A DNA stretch of 46,078 nt, from NCBI GenBank assembly GCA_009602725.1, contig WELB01000246.1:120461-166538 (forward strand). Direction: 5' to 3'. Numbering within the stretch: the stretch's first letter is position 1; every line of letters begins with the position of its first letter. This stretch comes from Spirogloea muscicola. Its lineage: Eukaryota; Streptophyta; Zygnematophyceae; Spirogloeales; Spirogloeaceae. The notes under the pieces are model-generated. The model worked only from the letters and a program-made list of their open reading frames with translations, searched no databases and was not told where the DNA came from. Position numbers and translations under genes: made by a program. Positions 1 through 9,626 of the stretch are shown piece after piece.

Positions 1-415
1 AAAAAGAAGAGGCCGAGTGGAGTCTCGCGCGCCCGCGCAAGTCGGCCTCGGGGAGCTGGAGCACGGCGGTGGTGTAGGCGGCCTTGTCGACCACTGCCGC
101 GATGCGCGCTTGGACGCGCAAGTCGGCGGTGTGCGCGAGGTGCGCAAAGGATACCGCCTGGCCGGCCAGGTCCGGGTGCGCCGCGAGCAGCTCCTGGTGG
201 GCGGAGCGAAGCGACACCTGGAACGGCAGCGGGCCCATGTCGACCTCCGCCACCGCCTGCTCCAGTGCCCGCCGGCCGTGGACCAAGAAGCGCTGGGCCA
301 CGGAGGCGGCAGTCTGCGCCCAGCTGCCGAGGTATGCCGCCCGGCAAGAACGAGCGAGCGGGCGCAGGCCGAGACCACCGTGGCTGAGGGGTAGCACCGC
401 CTGGTGGATAGCTGC
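1..415 (-). mobile_element. Truncated retrotransposon fragment (region after RT)
   Basis: Read on the minus strand, this piece gives one open frame beginning LPLSHGGLGLRPLARS and running through AYLGSWAQ, ELLAAHPDLAGQ, HLAHTADLRVQAR and VDKAAY. The same block order occurs in the long element at 2337-4219 (RGGLGCRPVARA, AYLGSWAQ, LLAAHPDM, HLAHTPDLRAQAR, VDKAAY), so it is the segment between the reverse transcriptase and the C-terminal finger. It runs off the window at base 1 and is cut at about 415-425, where the 3' hairpin remnant of another minus-strand element abuts it. Divergence from the 2-5 kb copy suggests a different subfamily. It is a dead fragment, not a gene. Confidence 0.8.
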
Positions 416-424
416 TGGCGGCTG

Positions 425-500
425 GAGGAAGCCCTGTGAAAAGCCAGCCCGAAAAGATATTGACAAAGGTTCGAAGGGGCCAAATGACTGGAGGGGCCTA
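425..500 (-). repeat. Retroelement 3'-end remnant
   Basis: On the minus strand the segment reads CCTTTGTCAATA then TTTTCGGGCTGGCTTTTC, the 3'-end signature of the local retroelements (a TTGTCAAT or TTGTCCAT box followed by GGGCTGG). The matching CCAGCCC arm is eroded. Similar eroded copies lie at about 1995-2060 and 8285-8325. Confidence 0.55.
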
Positions 501-589
501 AAGCGCTTGGCAGCTACGAAGACAATTTCGTGTGTTTGAAACAAACGAAGTCCAAATGGCCAAGTACAAAGAAGAAGTGAAGAAAGTGC

Positions 590-870
590 TCGCCCATTGA
601 GAATAGGGGCTGGAACAACCAGCCCGAAAAAGAATGAACAGAGTACGAGAAGGGGGCCAGGGGAAGCGCTAAGTAACAGAAACAAAGCTGCTACGAGACA
701 CTCAGTAACCCCTGCTAAGCAGCCGCAGATCAGAGATGCTGGGCTCCTGGAAGTGGGTCCCCTGGCCAGAGCCAGAGGCAGCAGCGAGGGCTCTGCCGGC
801 ACGAAGGTGCACTCCCAATGGGGGCAAGGAAAACGTGTGTATCAAGAGATGGGGAGGCCATGTGTGGCCA
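590..870 (-). mobile_element. 5'-truncated retroelement copy, 3' hairpin and ORF end
   Basis: The minus strand holds the end of an element ORF (SISDLRLLSRGY, stop at about 700-702). It is followed by a 3' UTR and a perfect hairpin, GGGCTGG (619-625 on the reverse reading) with a five-base loop and CCAGCCC (607-613), then the terminal GGGCGAGCAC box at about 590-597. The same ORF end plus UTR recurs at 6825-7050 (minus), 8860-8940 (plus) and 23370-23600 (plus). Only a few hundred bases of the 3' end are present, as expected of a 5'-truncated LINE insertion. Confidence 0.8.
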
Positions 871-904
871 AGTACAAAGGCAAGCACATTGACAAATGTA
901 AGCT

Positions 905-1870
905 GACCCGCTCAGTAACCATGAGTCAGCACATAGAGGTCGCTAATTGATGCTCGAATACCGGATGGCAATCGACAAGCTCTTGAACTACCAGCCAAGG
1001 CTCGACCAGCCTTCTGATGCAACGCATGAGCCTGAGCTCGCTGCAGACAAGCTGACACTTGACGTCGCAAAACTGACAGATAGGCTGCCGGCATACCCAT
1101 CTGAACTGGAAGCATATCCTCGCGTCGTGCATATCCCAGACTCGCTATGATCTCAAGTAGGGTATGGAAGCGAGGACCCAAGCAGCCGAAAGTGTGGATT
1201 ACGGCCGGGAGAAGGTGGTCGCTGCGGGGGTAGTCAGAGTAGTGTCGGAGCTTTCTCTGTTCAGCACCTCCCACTGCGTGGCCAGCAATGTGCGTCGAAG
1301 CGGAACTCTTGTATGCCTCAGTCACCACCACATCAACCAAGGCTCGTGTCGTGGGCCTCCGCCATGTTGTACACCCACAATGTCCAGGGTGCGACGGTGA
1401 TGGCGTCCCTGGATTTCCGTGGTGATGGGCATTACATTGCTTACTTCCACAACGGCGCGGTAGCCGGCGTTGCGCATCAAGCCCGCCAGGGCGTCTCGTA
1501 GGAGATTGTGGACGCCCACCACCTCAGGGCCTGTGGGACACCGCAGCATGTGGGTGGCTAGGTCTCCGCCCTCCGCACGGAGGCCACACTCAAACTGAGT
1601 TACTCCAATCAGGCAGGTCGGGGGCAGGCCCAGGAACAGCTGGAGAAGCGTCCGGAATGCTTCAAGGCTGATTTTGAAAGCGATGTGGATTGCGTGTGTG
1701 GTGGGCCAATCCGTTGCCCTAGGCGTTGCGAGCGATGTGAGACGTGCCAGACCCCTTGGATTGGTCTTGTATCCGGCATCGTCCTCAACGCTTTGCGACC
1801 CTCGTCCTCAACTGCAGCAACGAGTCTGGCCTGTGCCGCTTTGTCTGGTGCTTGAGCAAGCGCTGAGAAG
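905..1870 (-). mobile_element. Retroelement endonuclease-region fragment, second subfamily
   Basis: Minus-strand frames give, in order, PDKAAQARLVAAV, THMLRCPTG followed by LLRDALAGLMRNAGYRAVVE, a VDVVVTEAYKSSAS block, and a C-terminus ending SDLYVLTHGY with its stop near 912. These correspond to VDKAAY, AHMLRCAHGG, LLRDGMQGVSIKAGYKVAVE, IADVVTADCVNSAN and SDLMLLTCGY of the 2-5 kb element. The ORF is broken by frameshifts, for example between about 1320 and 1610. The tail is closest to the fragment at 5859-6221 (both contain GCLGPRFHTLL), which defines a separate subfamily. Confidence 0.75.
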
Positions 1871-1984
1871 GGGGTGAGGAGGGGTTGTAGGGAGGGGAAG
1901 GAGCAGAGTGCTGACTCTCGGATGCTCCTCAAGCACTTGGAATGCCAAGGAGCCTTCCTCCACCTCGGCTGCAGGGCCGGCAAG

Positions 1985-2070
1985 GGCTGTGAAAAGAAGA
2001 AAGAAGAAAGTGTGAGAAGCCAGCCCGAAAGAATTGACAAGAGTTTGAGGGGGCCAAAACAAACAAACAA
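1985..2070 (-). repeat. Eroded 3'-end remnant with GAA-rich tract
   Basis: The plus strand shows AAAAGAAGAAAGAAGAAAG followed by CCAGCCCGAAAGAATTGACAA. On the minus strand this is a TTGTCAATTC box, GGGCTGG and a TTC-rich tail, the order seen at other element 3' ends. Only one arm of the hairpin survives. Confidence 0.5.
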
Positions 2071-2189
2071 AAATAAACAAAGTGCGCGCCCAACCTTCGT
2101 AGGTGCTATGCGTTTTCGTATTTGGTAGTGTGCTTCTTTCCCGGCATCCCCTTGGGGGAAGTGCTCGCCCATTGAGAAGAACCCACTGA

Positions 2190-5100
2190 AGAAGAATGAG
2201 CTCGCCCATAGAAGAGAGGGCAGAAGCCAGCCAAAAAAGAATGGACAAAAACCGAAGAGCCACAACAAGTGCCGAAAAGAAGGGAAACACACAGCCAGGC
2301 ATCTAGACAACTAGACACGACGGAACTACAGGAAGCTCAATACCCGCAGGTGAGCAACATCAGGTCAGAGTAGCTCGAAGCTGGAAAAGGTGCAGGCAGA
2401 CGAGACCCGGAAGCAGCAACGATAGCACGGCCCGCGCGCAAGTGGACGGCATGAGCGAGGGAGGGCTGAAGGGACACGGAGAGCCGCATCCAGAAGACCT
2501 GGGCCAGGGAGCCGGCCGCGTTGAAGCTGGGCAGCCCCCCTGGCAGACCCGGCTGCTGCTCGATGGCCTGCCGGGCAAGCCGCTGGAGGAGGTCCAGCCA
2601 GCCGCTGCCATAAGCCCCGTGGACGTCGATGGCAAGGGCCGCAAATTCATCGCCTGGGGGGTGATCTGCATACTTCCGCTCCTTGTCCCGGGCCGCCAAA
2701 GCGACCGCATGCCCAGCGGTCGCCGCCGATTTGGAGGAGTTGGCGGAGTTGACACAGTCGGCGGTCACCACATCCGCAATGATATGCGGACAGCCGCCGG
2801 GCGGGATGGCGACTAGGTCGGCGCGCCGGGTGTGGAGCTGACCATCGGCGCCACGCACGGTGGGCATTATCGACGTGTGCTCCACGGCCACCTTGTAGCC
2901 CGCCTTGATGGAGACACCCTGCATGCCGTCCCTGAGAAGGTCATAGGATCCGGTCCTCTGGCCGCCGTGGGCACAACGGAGCATGTGGGCCGCCAGCTCC
3001 GCAGGGTCGGCGTGGCGGGCACTGCACTCGCATTGCATGACTCCAACGAGGCAGGGGGGGAGGAGGCCCAGAAGCCGGTGGGCTGCCGTCCTGTAGACTG
3101 CGTCAGGCATGGTGAGAGCCGCGTAGATGGGGAGCGCGGATACCCAAGCCGCTGCCCCGGGGGAGGAGGCTGAGAGGAGCCGGGCGCGCCCTCGAATGTC
3201 TAGCGGCGGAAGGAGCTCCACCACCTGGTCATATGCCGCTTTGTCCACAAGCGCAGAGTAGCGGGCCTGGGCTCGCAGGTCGGGGGTGTGCGCGAGGTGG
3301 ATGACCGGAACAATCTGCTTCAACATGTCGGGGTGGGCCGCCAGGAGCCTGTCGCGGGCAGCGCGGAGAGCAGCCTGGAAGTGCAGCAAGCCGGTCTCCA
3401 CCTCAGCCACCACCCGCTCCAAGGTGCGGATGCCATGAGCTTGGAACCGCTGGCTGAGTGGCTGGGTGCGGCGACCTGTGCCCAGCTGCCCAGGTAGGCG
3501 GCCTGGCAGGCGCGGGCGACTGGGCGGCAGCCCAGACCGCCGCGACTGACAGGCAGGCTAGCCTGGAGCAGCGCGGCTGGCGTGGTGAGGAAGCCGGGGT
3601 GCCGGAGGAGAGTGGCAGCGCTCGCCAGAATGCCAGAGTCAAAAGCCGCGTACGCCGCCTTCACCGCCAGGGAGGGAGGTAGGACGCGGGCCAAGTATTG
3701 CGGACGCTGGGCAATGCACCTGGTCAGCATATTGGTGGCCAGCTGCATGTCTTGCAGCGTGTGAAGGCGGTCCGCCGGCCGGAGGTGCTCCAGCAGTCGC
3801 GCCTGGTACTGCTCCACCACAAAGGCTGGGGAGCCTATGGGGGCGCCGAGGAGGGTGAAGCCCCCAGCAGGTGTCTGGCAGCCCGAGGGCAAGCGCAGGT
3901 GGGCTGGCAGGCCCTGGGGAGACCAAGCACTGCATTTGGCTGCGCAGATGCCCAAGCCGATCGCGCCTAGCTGCGCCTCGAGGGTGCCAAAGGCTGCCAC
4001 GACGTCGTCTGGCGGCCCCACCAGCGTTGTGTCTTCGGCACACGTGGAAGTGTGGACCCCGGGGTGAGCCGCGACCGTGGCCAGCAGCGCACGGTTGTGG
4101 GCCAGCGTGTAGTACATACAGCCCAGCCAGCGGATCCCCTTGGTGCGCGCCTGTGGAGGAGTGGAGGACCTCCACCACCCCATGCCCTGTCTGCCACAGC
4201 AAATCGCTTGGCTGACCATAGCCCAGCCTGAAGAAGAGTAGGAGGCTGGGGAAGGCCGCCCTCAGCTCCTCTGCGATGACATCCCGGTCTGCGCTTTTGT
4301 ATACATTCCGTACATCCACCGCCAAGGCCATCCAGCCGGGTTTCAGGTCCAAGGAGGCCCGTACGCCGTGCACGACCACCTCGCCACCACTCCGCAGCCC
4401 CGCGCCGAACTGGTGGGGCGCCAGGTGTTCCTGGGCAAGCCCCGCGTGCTGTTGCCATAGCGCGCGCCCCACCAGGCGGTAGAGCACTTCGCCGACGGCA
4501 ATGGGCCTGACCCCCCCATTGGCCTTGCTGAGGGCCAGCAGCTTGCTGGTGCAGATGACGCTGCGGATGCTGGCCGGGACCTGGTCGCGAGCAAGGAGCT
4601 GGCACACCTGGTGGAGCGCCTGGAAGTCACTCGGATCTCCCTCCAGGAAGAGCTCGCGGAGATGCTCGGTGAGCATGTGCGACGGACCTCCAGCGGCTGC
4701 GCGGCGGCTGCTCTGCAAAGCCTGCTGAAGGGCGTCGTTGTTGAAGGCCACCTCCTCCGGCGGTGCGAAGGTGGCCAGCCACGGAGGCAGGGGGGAGCGG
4801 GCCTCCGGTTGCAGGGACGCCAGGGCCGCCCGTGTGGCTTCGTTGGTTGGCGCCAGCACTGAGTCGTCCAGGGCCTGGACTGCCCAGGACAGCTCGCCCG
4901 CATGCCCGAAGCGCAGTGCCCGGCGGACGTTGGCGGCCCTGTCTGGCGCTGCCCGCTCATCGCCTCGAGTTGCTGCCGAGGCGGCCACTGCTGCATCATG
5001 GCGCGCCAGGAGCTCCTCCCAATGGCCGCCCTCAAACAGCTGGACGCGCTCCAGGAGGGGCTGCTGGCGCTGCAAGCGGCCGTCGTGGGGGACGCGCCCG

Positions 5101-5590
5101 AGCAGCAGCCGGGGGAAGAGGAGGAAAGCCTTCCAGGCCGCCTCATCCCTGTGGTCTCGAACAATCCCCTGCATCGCCGGGCGGAGCGCGCGACGGATGT
5201 GCGGACGCACCCAGCGGGGGACGTGGCGGACGAGCGGGAGGGCCGCCTGGCGGTTGACGGCAGCCGGGTCGAGGCCGGCCACCCACTGCCAGTGCTGGGG
5301 CGTGGGCGGGGACGGCGCGGGAGGGGCTGGCGGCCATCACCCGCCGCTGCACCACGCGCCTGCTCTGCACGGTTGTTGTTGCACGCGCAGGCTCTCTCGT
5401 GGGTGGCCCGGCCGGACCGCGTGGTGCAGGTCTTCAGGCAGAATTGGGACCGTAGGGGGTCGGGCGAGGGAGGTGGGGGCGGCGGCGGTGGCGCTGGCTC
5501 GTTCCGCGAGGGTGGAGGCGGCGTCGATGGCTGGCTCGACGGCGGCGGGATCTGGGGTAGCGGTGGCGACGAAGGCTCTCGCGGCGGCAT
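2190..5590 (-). mobile_element. Longest non-LTR retrotransposon copy with restriction-like endonuclease
   Basis: Minus-strand element. Its 3' UTR (2190-2336) has the terminal GGGCGAGC box, an eroded GGCTGGC hairpin arm, the TTGTCCATTC-type box and a CTAG palindrome at 2300-2316. Coding sequence follows upstream. The domain order is: proline-rich N-terminus (about 5590-5460, two frames overlap), a spacer, reverse transcriptase (about 4620-3950), a conserved post-RT region, a CxC...H...C finger (about 3020) and an endonuclease-like block (about 2860-2740). Endonuclease after RT and finger is the layout of R2/CRE-like elements; elements with an N-terminal APE endonuclease differ. At its 5' side it meets an oppositely oriented fragment (5500-5668). 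Confidence 0.8.
2337..5282 (-). pseudogene. Reverse transcriptase / endonuclease ORF, frameshifted
   Basis: Three overlapping minus-strand frames together make one protein. Frame A (5282 down to about 4040) has LLALSKANGGVRPIAVGEVL, VDVRNVYKS and GAHQGDPLAGLYVL, which match RT motifs including the QGDP box. Frame B (about 4150-3320) carries the position of the catalytic YxDD motif, here read as TCAEDTTLVGPP, so the motif is damaged. Frame C (3422-2337) contains MQCECS, AAHMLRCAHGG (finger) and RADLVAIPPGG...IIADVVTAD, a PD-(D/E)xK-like pattern, then a C-terminus ending SDLMLLTCGY and TGA. At least two frameshifts and the altered YxDD mean this copy cannot move by itself. Assignment to a named clade needs a tree. 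Confidence 0.75.
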
Positions 5591-5668
5591 CCGGCTTTCG
5601 TCAGGGGGATAGTTGTCCGGCAGCTGGTCTGTCGGATTTGAGGCTCCTCACTTGTAACTACTGGGTGG
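5500..5668 (+). mobile_element. Opposed retroelement ORF end
   Basis: The plus strand reads TKALAAASGFRQGDS, then SDLRLLTCNY, followed by TGG where related copies have TGA. This equals the AGRALAAASGSGQG...SDLRLLSRGY tail of other copies. It lies against the 5' end of the minus-strand element, giving a head-to-tail conflict that ordinary transposition into the array would produce. The exact 5' border is not visible. Confidence 0.6.
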
Positions 5669-5739
5669 TCCCTCCTCCCCCCGTTCGTTTACAGCCGATT
5701 CTTTAATATCAGCAGCCGCTTTGTTCTGGCATAGAAGAA

Positions 5740-6260
5740 TGAGTTTGCCCACAGAAGAGAAGGTGAGACCGTGTATTAGAAAGAAATGTAGGCCAAATGG
5801 CCAGGTACAAAGGCAAGCACGTCTAAAGATCTACATAGCCTACAGCAGATTGACCCGCTCAATAACCACGGGTCAAAACATAAAGGTCACTACTCGATGC
5901 GTGAATACTAGATGCCAGGAACGGAGCCCTTCTGCCACCTACTAGAGCTCGCCCAGCTTTCTGGTGCAAGGCACTAGCCTGAGCACGCTGCAAACAGGCC
6001 GAAACTCGTCGTCGCAAGAGCGACAGATATGCAGCTGGCAAGCCCATCTCAGCCGGAAACACATCTGCACGTCGAGTGTAGCCTAGATTGGCAATGTTTT
6101 GAAGCAGAGTGTGGAAGCGAGGACCCAGACAGCCAAAGATGTCGATTGCAGCTGGCAGGAGTTGCTCGCATTGGGGGTAATCGAAGTAATGCCGCAGTTT
6201 TCTTTGCTCTGCTCCGCCCACTGCGTGCCCAGCAATGTGTGTTGATGCTGGGCCTTTATA
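5740..6260 (-). mobile_element. 5'-truncated retroelement copy
   Basis: Minus-strand ORF end containing AVGG-type AEQRKLRHYFDYP, GCLGPRFHTLLQNI and the tail SSDLYVLTRGY with its stop at about 5859. A decayed terminal box (TTTGCCCACAGAAGAGAAGG on the plus strand, 5754 onward) lies on its 3' side. It is the sister copy of 912-1340. Confidence 0.7.
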
Positions 6261-6279
6261 TGCCTCCTTAACAACAACG

Positions 6280-6640
6280 AAGAGAGGGGCTGGCAGAAGC
6301 CAGCCAATAAAGAATGGACAAAATCCAAAGAGCTACAACAGGTGCCGGAAAGAAGGGAAAAAACAGCTAGGCATCTAGACATCTAGACATGACGAAACCA
6401 CAGGAAGCTCAATACCCGCGGGTGAGCAGCAACATCAGGTCAGAGTAGCTCGAAGCTGGAAAAGATGCAGGCATAGACTCAAAGAGAGAAAGCGCGGCCA
6501 CACTAATTGGTGGCTGGGAGAGGGCAACCCAAACGAATGCACAAGGTCTGAAGGAGCCGGAGTGCTGAGGAAGAAGGCGCGCGGGGTGCATGAAATGAAA
6601 TGGAGGCCAAATCAAGCCGACGGACACATTGTTCAGGCAG
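6280..6640 (-). mobile_element. 3'-end copies with perfect and decayed hairpins
   Basis: The minus-strand 3' UTR has a perfect GGCTGGC (6299-6305 read in reverse), loop of four, GCCAGCC (6288-6294) hairpin, the CTAG palindrome near 6371-6390 and an ORF end LTRGY with TGA at about 6409. A second, decayed hairpin of a different subfamily follows at about 6510-6530 with its TTGT...CATTCG box at about 6535-6550. Confidence 0.7.
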
Positions 6641-6724
6641 AGTCTATGGTAAACTAAACAGGGCTACATAATACGGAAACCGAAACCAAGGTGCCTAAGG
6701 TGACATCACGCCCCAGCGGTCGGA

Positions 6725-7445
6725 GACATCAGTACCCACGGGTGAGCACAAACAAATCCGACAAGCTAACTTGGGGAGCTGGAGCGCCGCCACGAAAGCC
6801 GGAGGCCTGACTTAAAAAAGAAAGTGCTCGCCCATTGAGAATAGGGGCTCGAAAAAGCAGCCCAGAAAAAATGAACCGAGTACGAGAAGGGGCCCAGGGG
6901 AAGCGCTGAGAAACAGAAACAAAGCAGCTACGAATCACTCAGTAACCTCTGCTAAGCAGCCGCAGGTCGGATATGCTAGGCTCGTGGAAGTGGGTCCCCT
7001 GGCCAGAGCCAGAGGCAGCAGCGAGGGCTCTGCCGGCACGAAAGGTGCAACGCCCGGGCCATAGACCTCTGCAGCGAGACAGCCAGGCGCATTCGATGCA
7101 CTTGCGCCAGCGACCCGGCTGCAGGAAAGTCTACCGGCTTCCCATGGAAGCGACGGGCGATGGGGTGGCGATGGGGTGGCGAGCGAGCTGGGTGAGCAGC
7201 TCGAGCCACCGAGCGCCCAGCGCCCCATGGATGTCAATTGCCAACGGGTAGAACTCGTCTTCCCGCAGATGGTCTGCGTACTTCAGCTCTTAGCCCGAGC
7301 AGCGCAGGCGACCGCATACCCAGCCTTGGTGGCACATTGGGCTGGGTGAGCGGTCGTAGGCATCAGTGGTCACCACGTCCAGGAGAAGACGTGGCCCGCC
7401 GGCCTGTGGGCTGGCCACCAAGGCTTAAAGCGCGCCCTGCACGTT
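6725..7445 (-). mobile_element. Two stacked retroelement fragments
   Basis: The first fragment ends SLSDLFVLTRGY at about 6729. Its upstream side runs into the terminal box and hairpin (about 6826-6862, one arm mutated) of a second minus-strand copy, whose ORF ends near 6935. Upstream of that stop the minus strand encodes ARRFHGKPVDFPAAGSLAQV and MRLAVSLQRSMARALH. The second piece matches the plus-strand copy at 23230-23480 almost block for block. Confidence 0.7.
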
Positions 7446-7479
7446 GATGAAGACTAAGGACTAAGACATCAGCAAGGGG

Positions 7480-8000
7480 ACGCTCAGTAACCTCTAGTCA
7501 AGAGATGCAAGTCGGAATAGCTCGCAGGCGGAAAGATGTCGTTCAAAGGCAAGCCCATCTAAAGACCTACATAAGCAAGCGCTACATATAACCTACATAA
7601 CCTACAGCGATATGACCTGACCCTCTCAGTAACCACGGGTCGAAACATGAAGGTCGCTAATCGATGCCTGAATACTAGGTGTCAGATACGAAGCCCAACT
7701 GCCATCCAATACGAGCTCGCACAGCTTTCTGGTGCAAAGAAGTGCTGCCAGAGATTGAAAGCGCGGCCAGATTGACTGGTGGCTGGGAAAGGCCAGCCCA
7801 AAGGAATGGACAAGGTCTGAAGGAGCCGGAGTGCGAAGGACTAGGACTGAGACATCAGCCAGGGAACGCTCAGTAACCAGAGAGAAGAGGGCCTGGCAAA
7901 GCATTAGCTTGAGCACGCTGCAAACAGGCCGAAACTCGTCGTCGCAAGAACGACAGTTATGCAGCAAAAGGGGCCTGAAGATGCTATGTTAGAACGGGGG
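7480..8000 (-). mobile_element. Nested minus-strand retroelement 3' ends
   Basis: The segment holds an ORF end SDLHLLTRGY-like (stop about 7485), another ending SDLHVSTRGY (stop about 7626), and a hairpin GGCTGG/CCAGCC with a six-base loop at 7781-7798 next to a GGCCAGATTGA terminal box. That terminal sequence is shared with the plus-strand copies at about 24361 and 24460. At least three separate insertions are compressed into about 500 bases. Confidence 0.65.
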
Positions 8001-8004
8001 GAGG

Positions 8005-8720
8005 ATGGACCACTCAGTAGTTACGAGTGAGGAGCTCCAAGTCCGATAGACTAGCTGAAGGGAAAAGGTGGGGGCTACGTGAAACACAGCCTTATGCTAA
8101 GAACGGAGTGAACAAGTTCTCAAAGGGCCGGAAGGAGAGATACCAGACTCCAAGACGGCAGCAAAGGCGGCGAAGGGGCCGCTAAGTGCTTCCCAGAGTT
8201 TTCCAGTGCCACTACTCCCCTTTCCTGTACGCAAATCACCTCAGTAAGCGAGAAGAAGAAGAAGTGGCACTCTCAATGGGGGCAAGGGCTGTGAAGATCC
8301 AGGCCGAAGAGAATTGACAAAGGTTTGAAGGGGCCAACGCTTAGCAGCTATGAAGGGGCAAGAAGAAGGGGCCTGAAGAAGCTATGGCAGTACGGGGGGA
8401 GGATGATGAACCACTCAGTACATACGAGTGAGGTGCCTCAAATCCGACAGACTAGCTGCCGGAAAATTATCCCCCTGATTAAAGCCGGAGGCCGCAGCGA
8501 GAGCACGGCCAGCACGCAGATGCAAAAGCTTGGGCCATGGACCGCTGAAAGGGAGACCGCTAATCTGATACGATAGACTTGAGCCCACGAGCCAGCGGCG
8601 TTGAAGTCGGCCGGCTCACTGCGCCCGCGGGAGACAGCGTGCTGCGCAAGCGTGGCTAGCAGGTCGAGCCACTGGGACCCGAGACTGCGAGTTACTCGGA
8701 CTTGCTACTGCTCACTCGCG
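8005..8720 (-). mobile_element. Retroelement remnants of a third tail type
   Basis: Two minus-strand ORF ends read LTRNY (about 8013) and LTRMY (about 8415) after SDLRHL/SDLELL-type sequence. They are separated by a 3'-end remnant at about 8285-8325. They resemble the plus-strand LTCNY end at 5645. No intact frame longer than about 85 codons remains. Confidence 0.55.
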
Positions 8721-8724
8721 GGTA

Positions 8725-8960
8725 CTGAGCTTCCGAGAGCCCCGTGCACATCCACGGCCAGGGGTACGCACTCGTCCCAAGCGGATGGTCTGCATATTCT
8801 GCCGCCTTGCTGCGAGCGGCGTTCGCCGCAGCATGGCCAGCCCTCGAGGCAGAAAAATCCAGATGTGGCTCTGGCCAGGGGACCCACTTCCAGGAGCCTA
8901 GCATCTCTGATCTGCGGCTGCTTAGCAGGGGTTACTGAGTGATACATAGCTGCTATGTTT
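8725..8960 (+). mobile_element. Plus-strand 3' ORF fragment inside the minus array
   Basis: The plus strand encodes SGQGTHFQEPSISDLRLLSRGY (given here in two blocks: SGQGTHFQEP and SISDLRLLSRGY) ending with TGA at 8936-8938. It matches the copy at 590-870 in inverted orientation and the copy at 23370-23480 in the same orientation. Confidence 0.7.
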
Positions 8961-9039
8961 CTTTGAGTGCTTGTTTCTCTCAACGGGCCGGAGAGCTTCG
9001 AGGCTCCGAGCGGCTGGAGAGAAGGCGCACGGTGCGCAT

Positions 9040-9300
9040 GAAATGGAAAGAAGAAAGTGCTCGCCCATTGAGAATAGGGGCTGGAATAACCAGCCCGAAA
9101 AAGAATGAACAGAGTACGAGAGGAAAGGGAGGCCAATCCTAGCCTTACAAATGTGCTGTTAACGGGGTAATGAGCTGGCTAGGGGGAGTCTAATATCCCC
9201 GAGTGAGCACATGCATATCTGACAAGCTAAGCCGAGGAGCCATACCACCACGGGAGCCATCAGCCTGGGCTAGTGCACGCCCGGCACGATGGTGTGTCGA
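9040..9300 (-). mobile_element. Last minus-strand 3' ends of the left array
   Basis: A perfect hairpin lies at 9078-9096 (GGGCTGG, five-base loop, CCAGCCC) with the GGGCGAGCAC box at about 9058-9067 and the GAACAGAGTACGAG UTR block upstream. A further ORF end reads SDMHVLTRGY with stop TAG at about 9190-9192. After about 9300 I see no more element signatures; 9300-9626 holds nothing I can assign. Confidence 0.65.
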
Positions 9301-9625
9301 AAAAGCCTGGGCCGGACGGAGCACGGAGGCAAATCTTACATCAGCAAGTGCTGTTCACGTTACAAAGCGAAGGTGTACATGTGATCAATGAAATGAAAAG
9401 GCACTCCTGTGGCTGCTACGGTCACACGACCTTAGCCAACTTAACAAAAGGCTCCGCTTGACGTTGCCCCACCTTTTGCGCCTTGTCTCCGGCGGGGCCA
9501 AGCGATGGGGCGAAAACGGAAGAGGAGGCCGGAGGCTGCTTAGGAAAAAAAAGTGCGACGGGGGCGCGCCTCCCGGCCTCGCGCTCGTGGCCGGCCGCCC
9601 GTGGCGCCCCGGCCCGGCTCCCCGC

Positions 9626-9626
9626 N
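9626..9626. other. Single ambiguous base, possible contig join
   Basis: One isolated n in a very GC-rich stretch just 5' of the first zinc-finger-like codons of the XLG region. Similar single n's occur at 22077 and 35435, each at the 5' side of a gene. They may mark collapsed scaffold gaps. Confidence 0.5.

Noticed and set aside
2190-5590. Naming the element Zepp
   Set aside because: Nested arrays are similar, but the endonuclease type and C-terminal tag differ from what I know of Zepp; no search was possible.
4738-5706. 322-codon plus-strand frame
   Set aside because: Antisense of the GC-rich retrotransposon ORF; only its last 50 or so codons match a real element tail, which is listed separately.
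1-9300. CRISPR-like array because of many spaced repeats
   Set aside because: Repeats are of unequal length and spacing, in both orientations, and carry retroelement coding ends.
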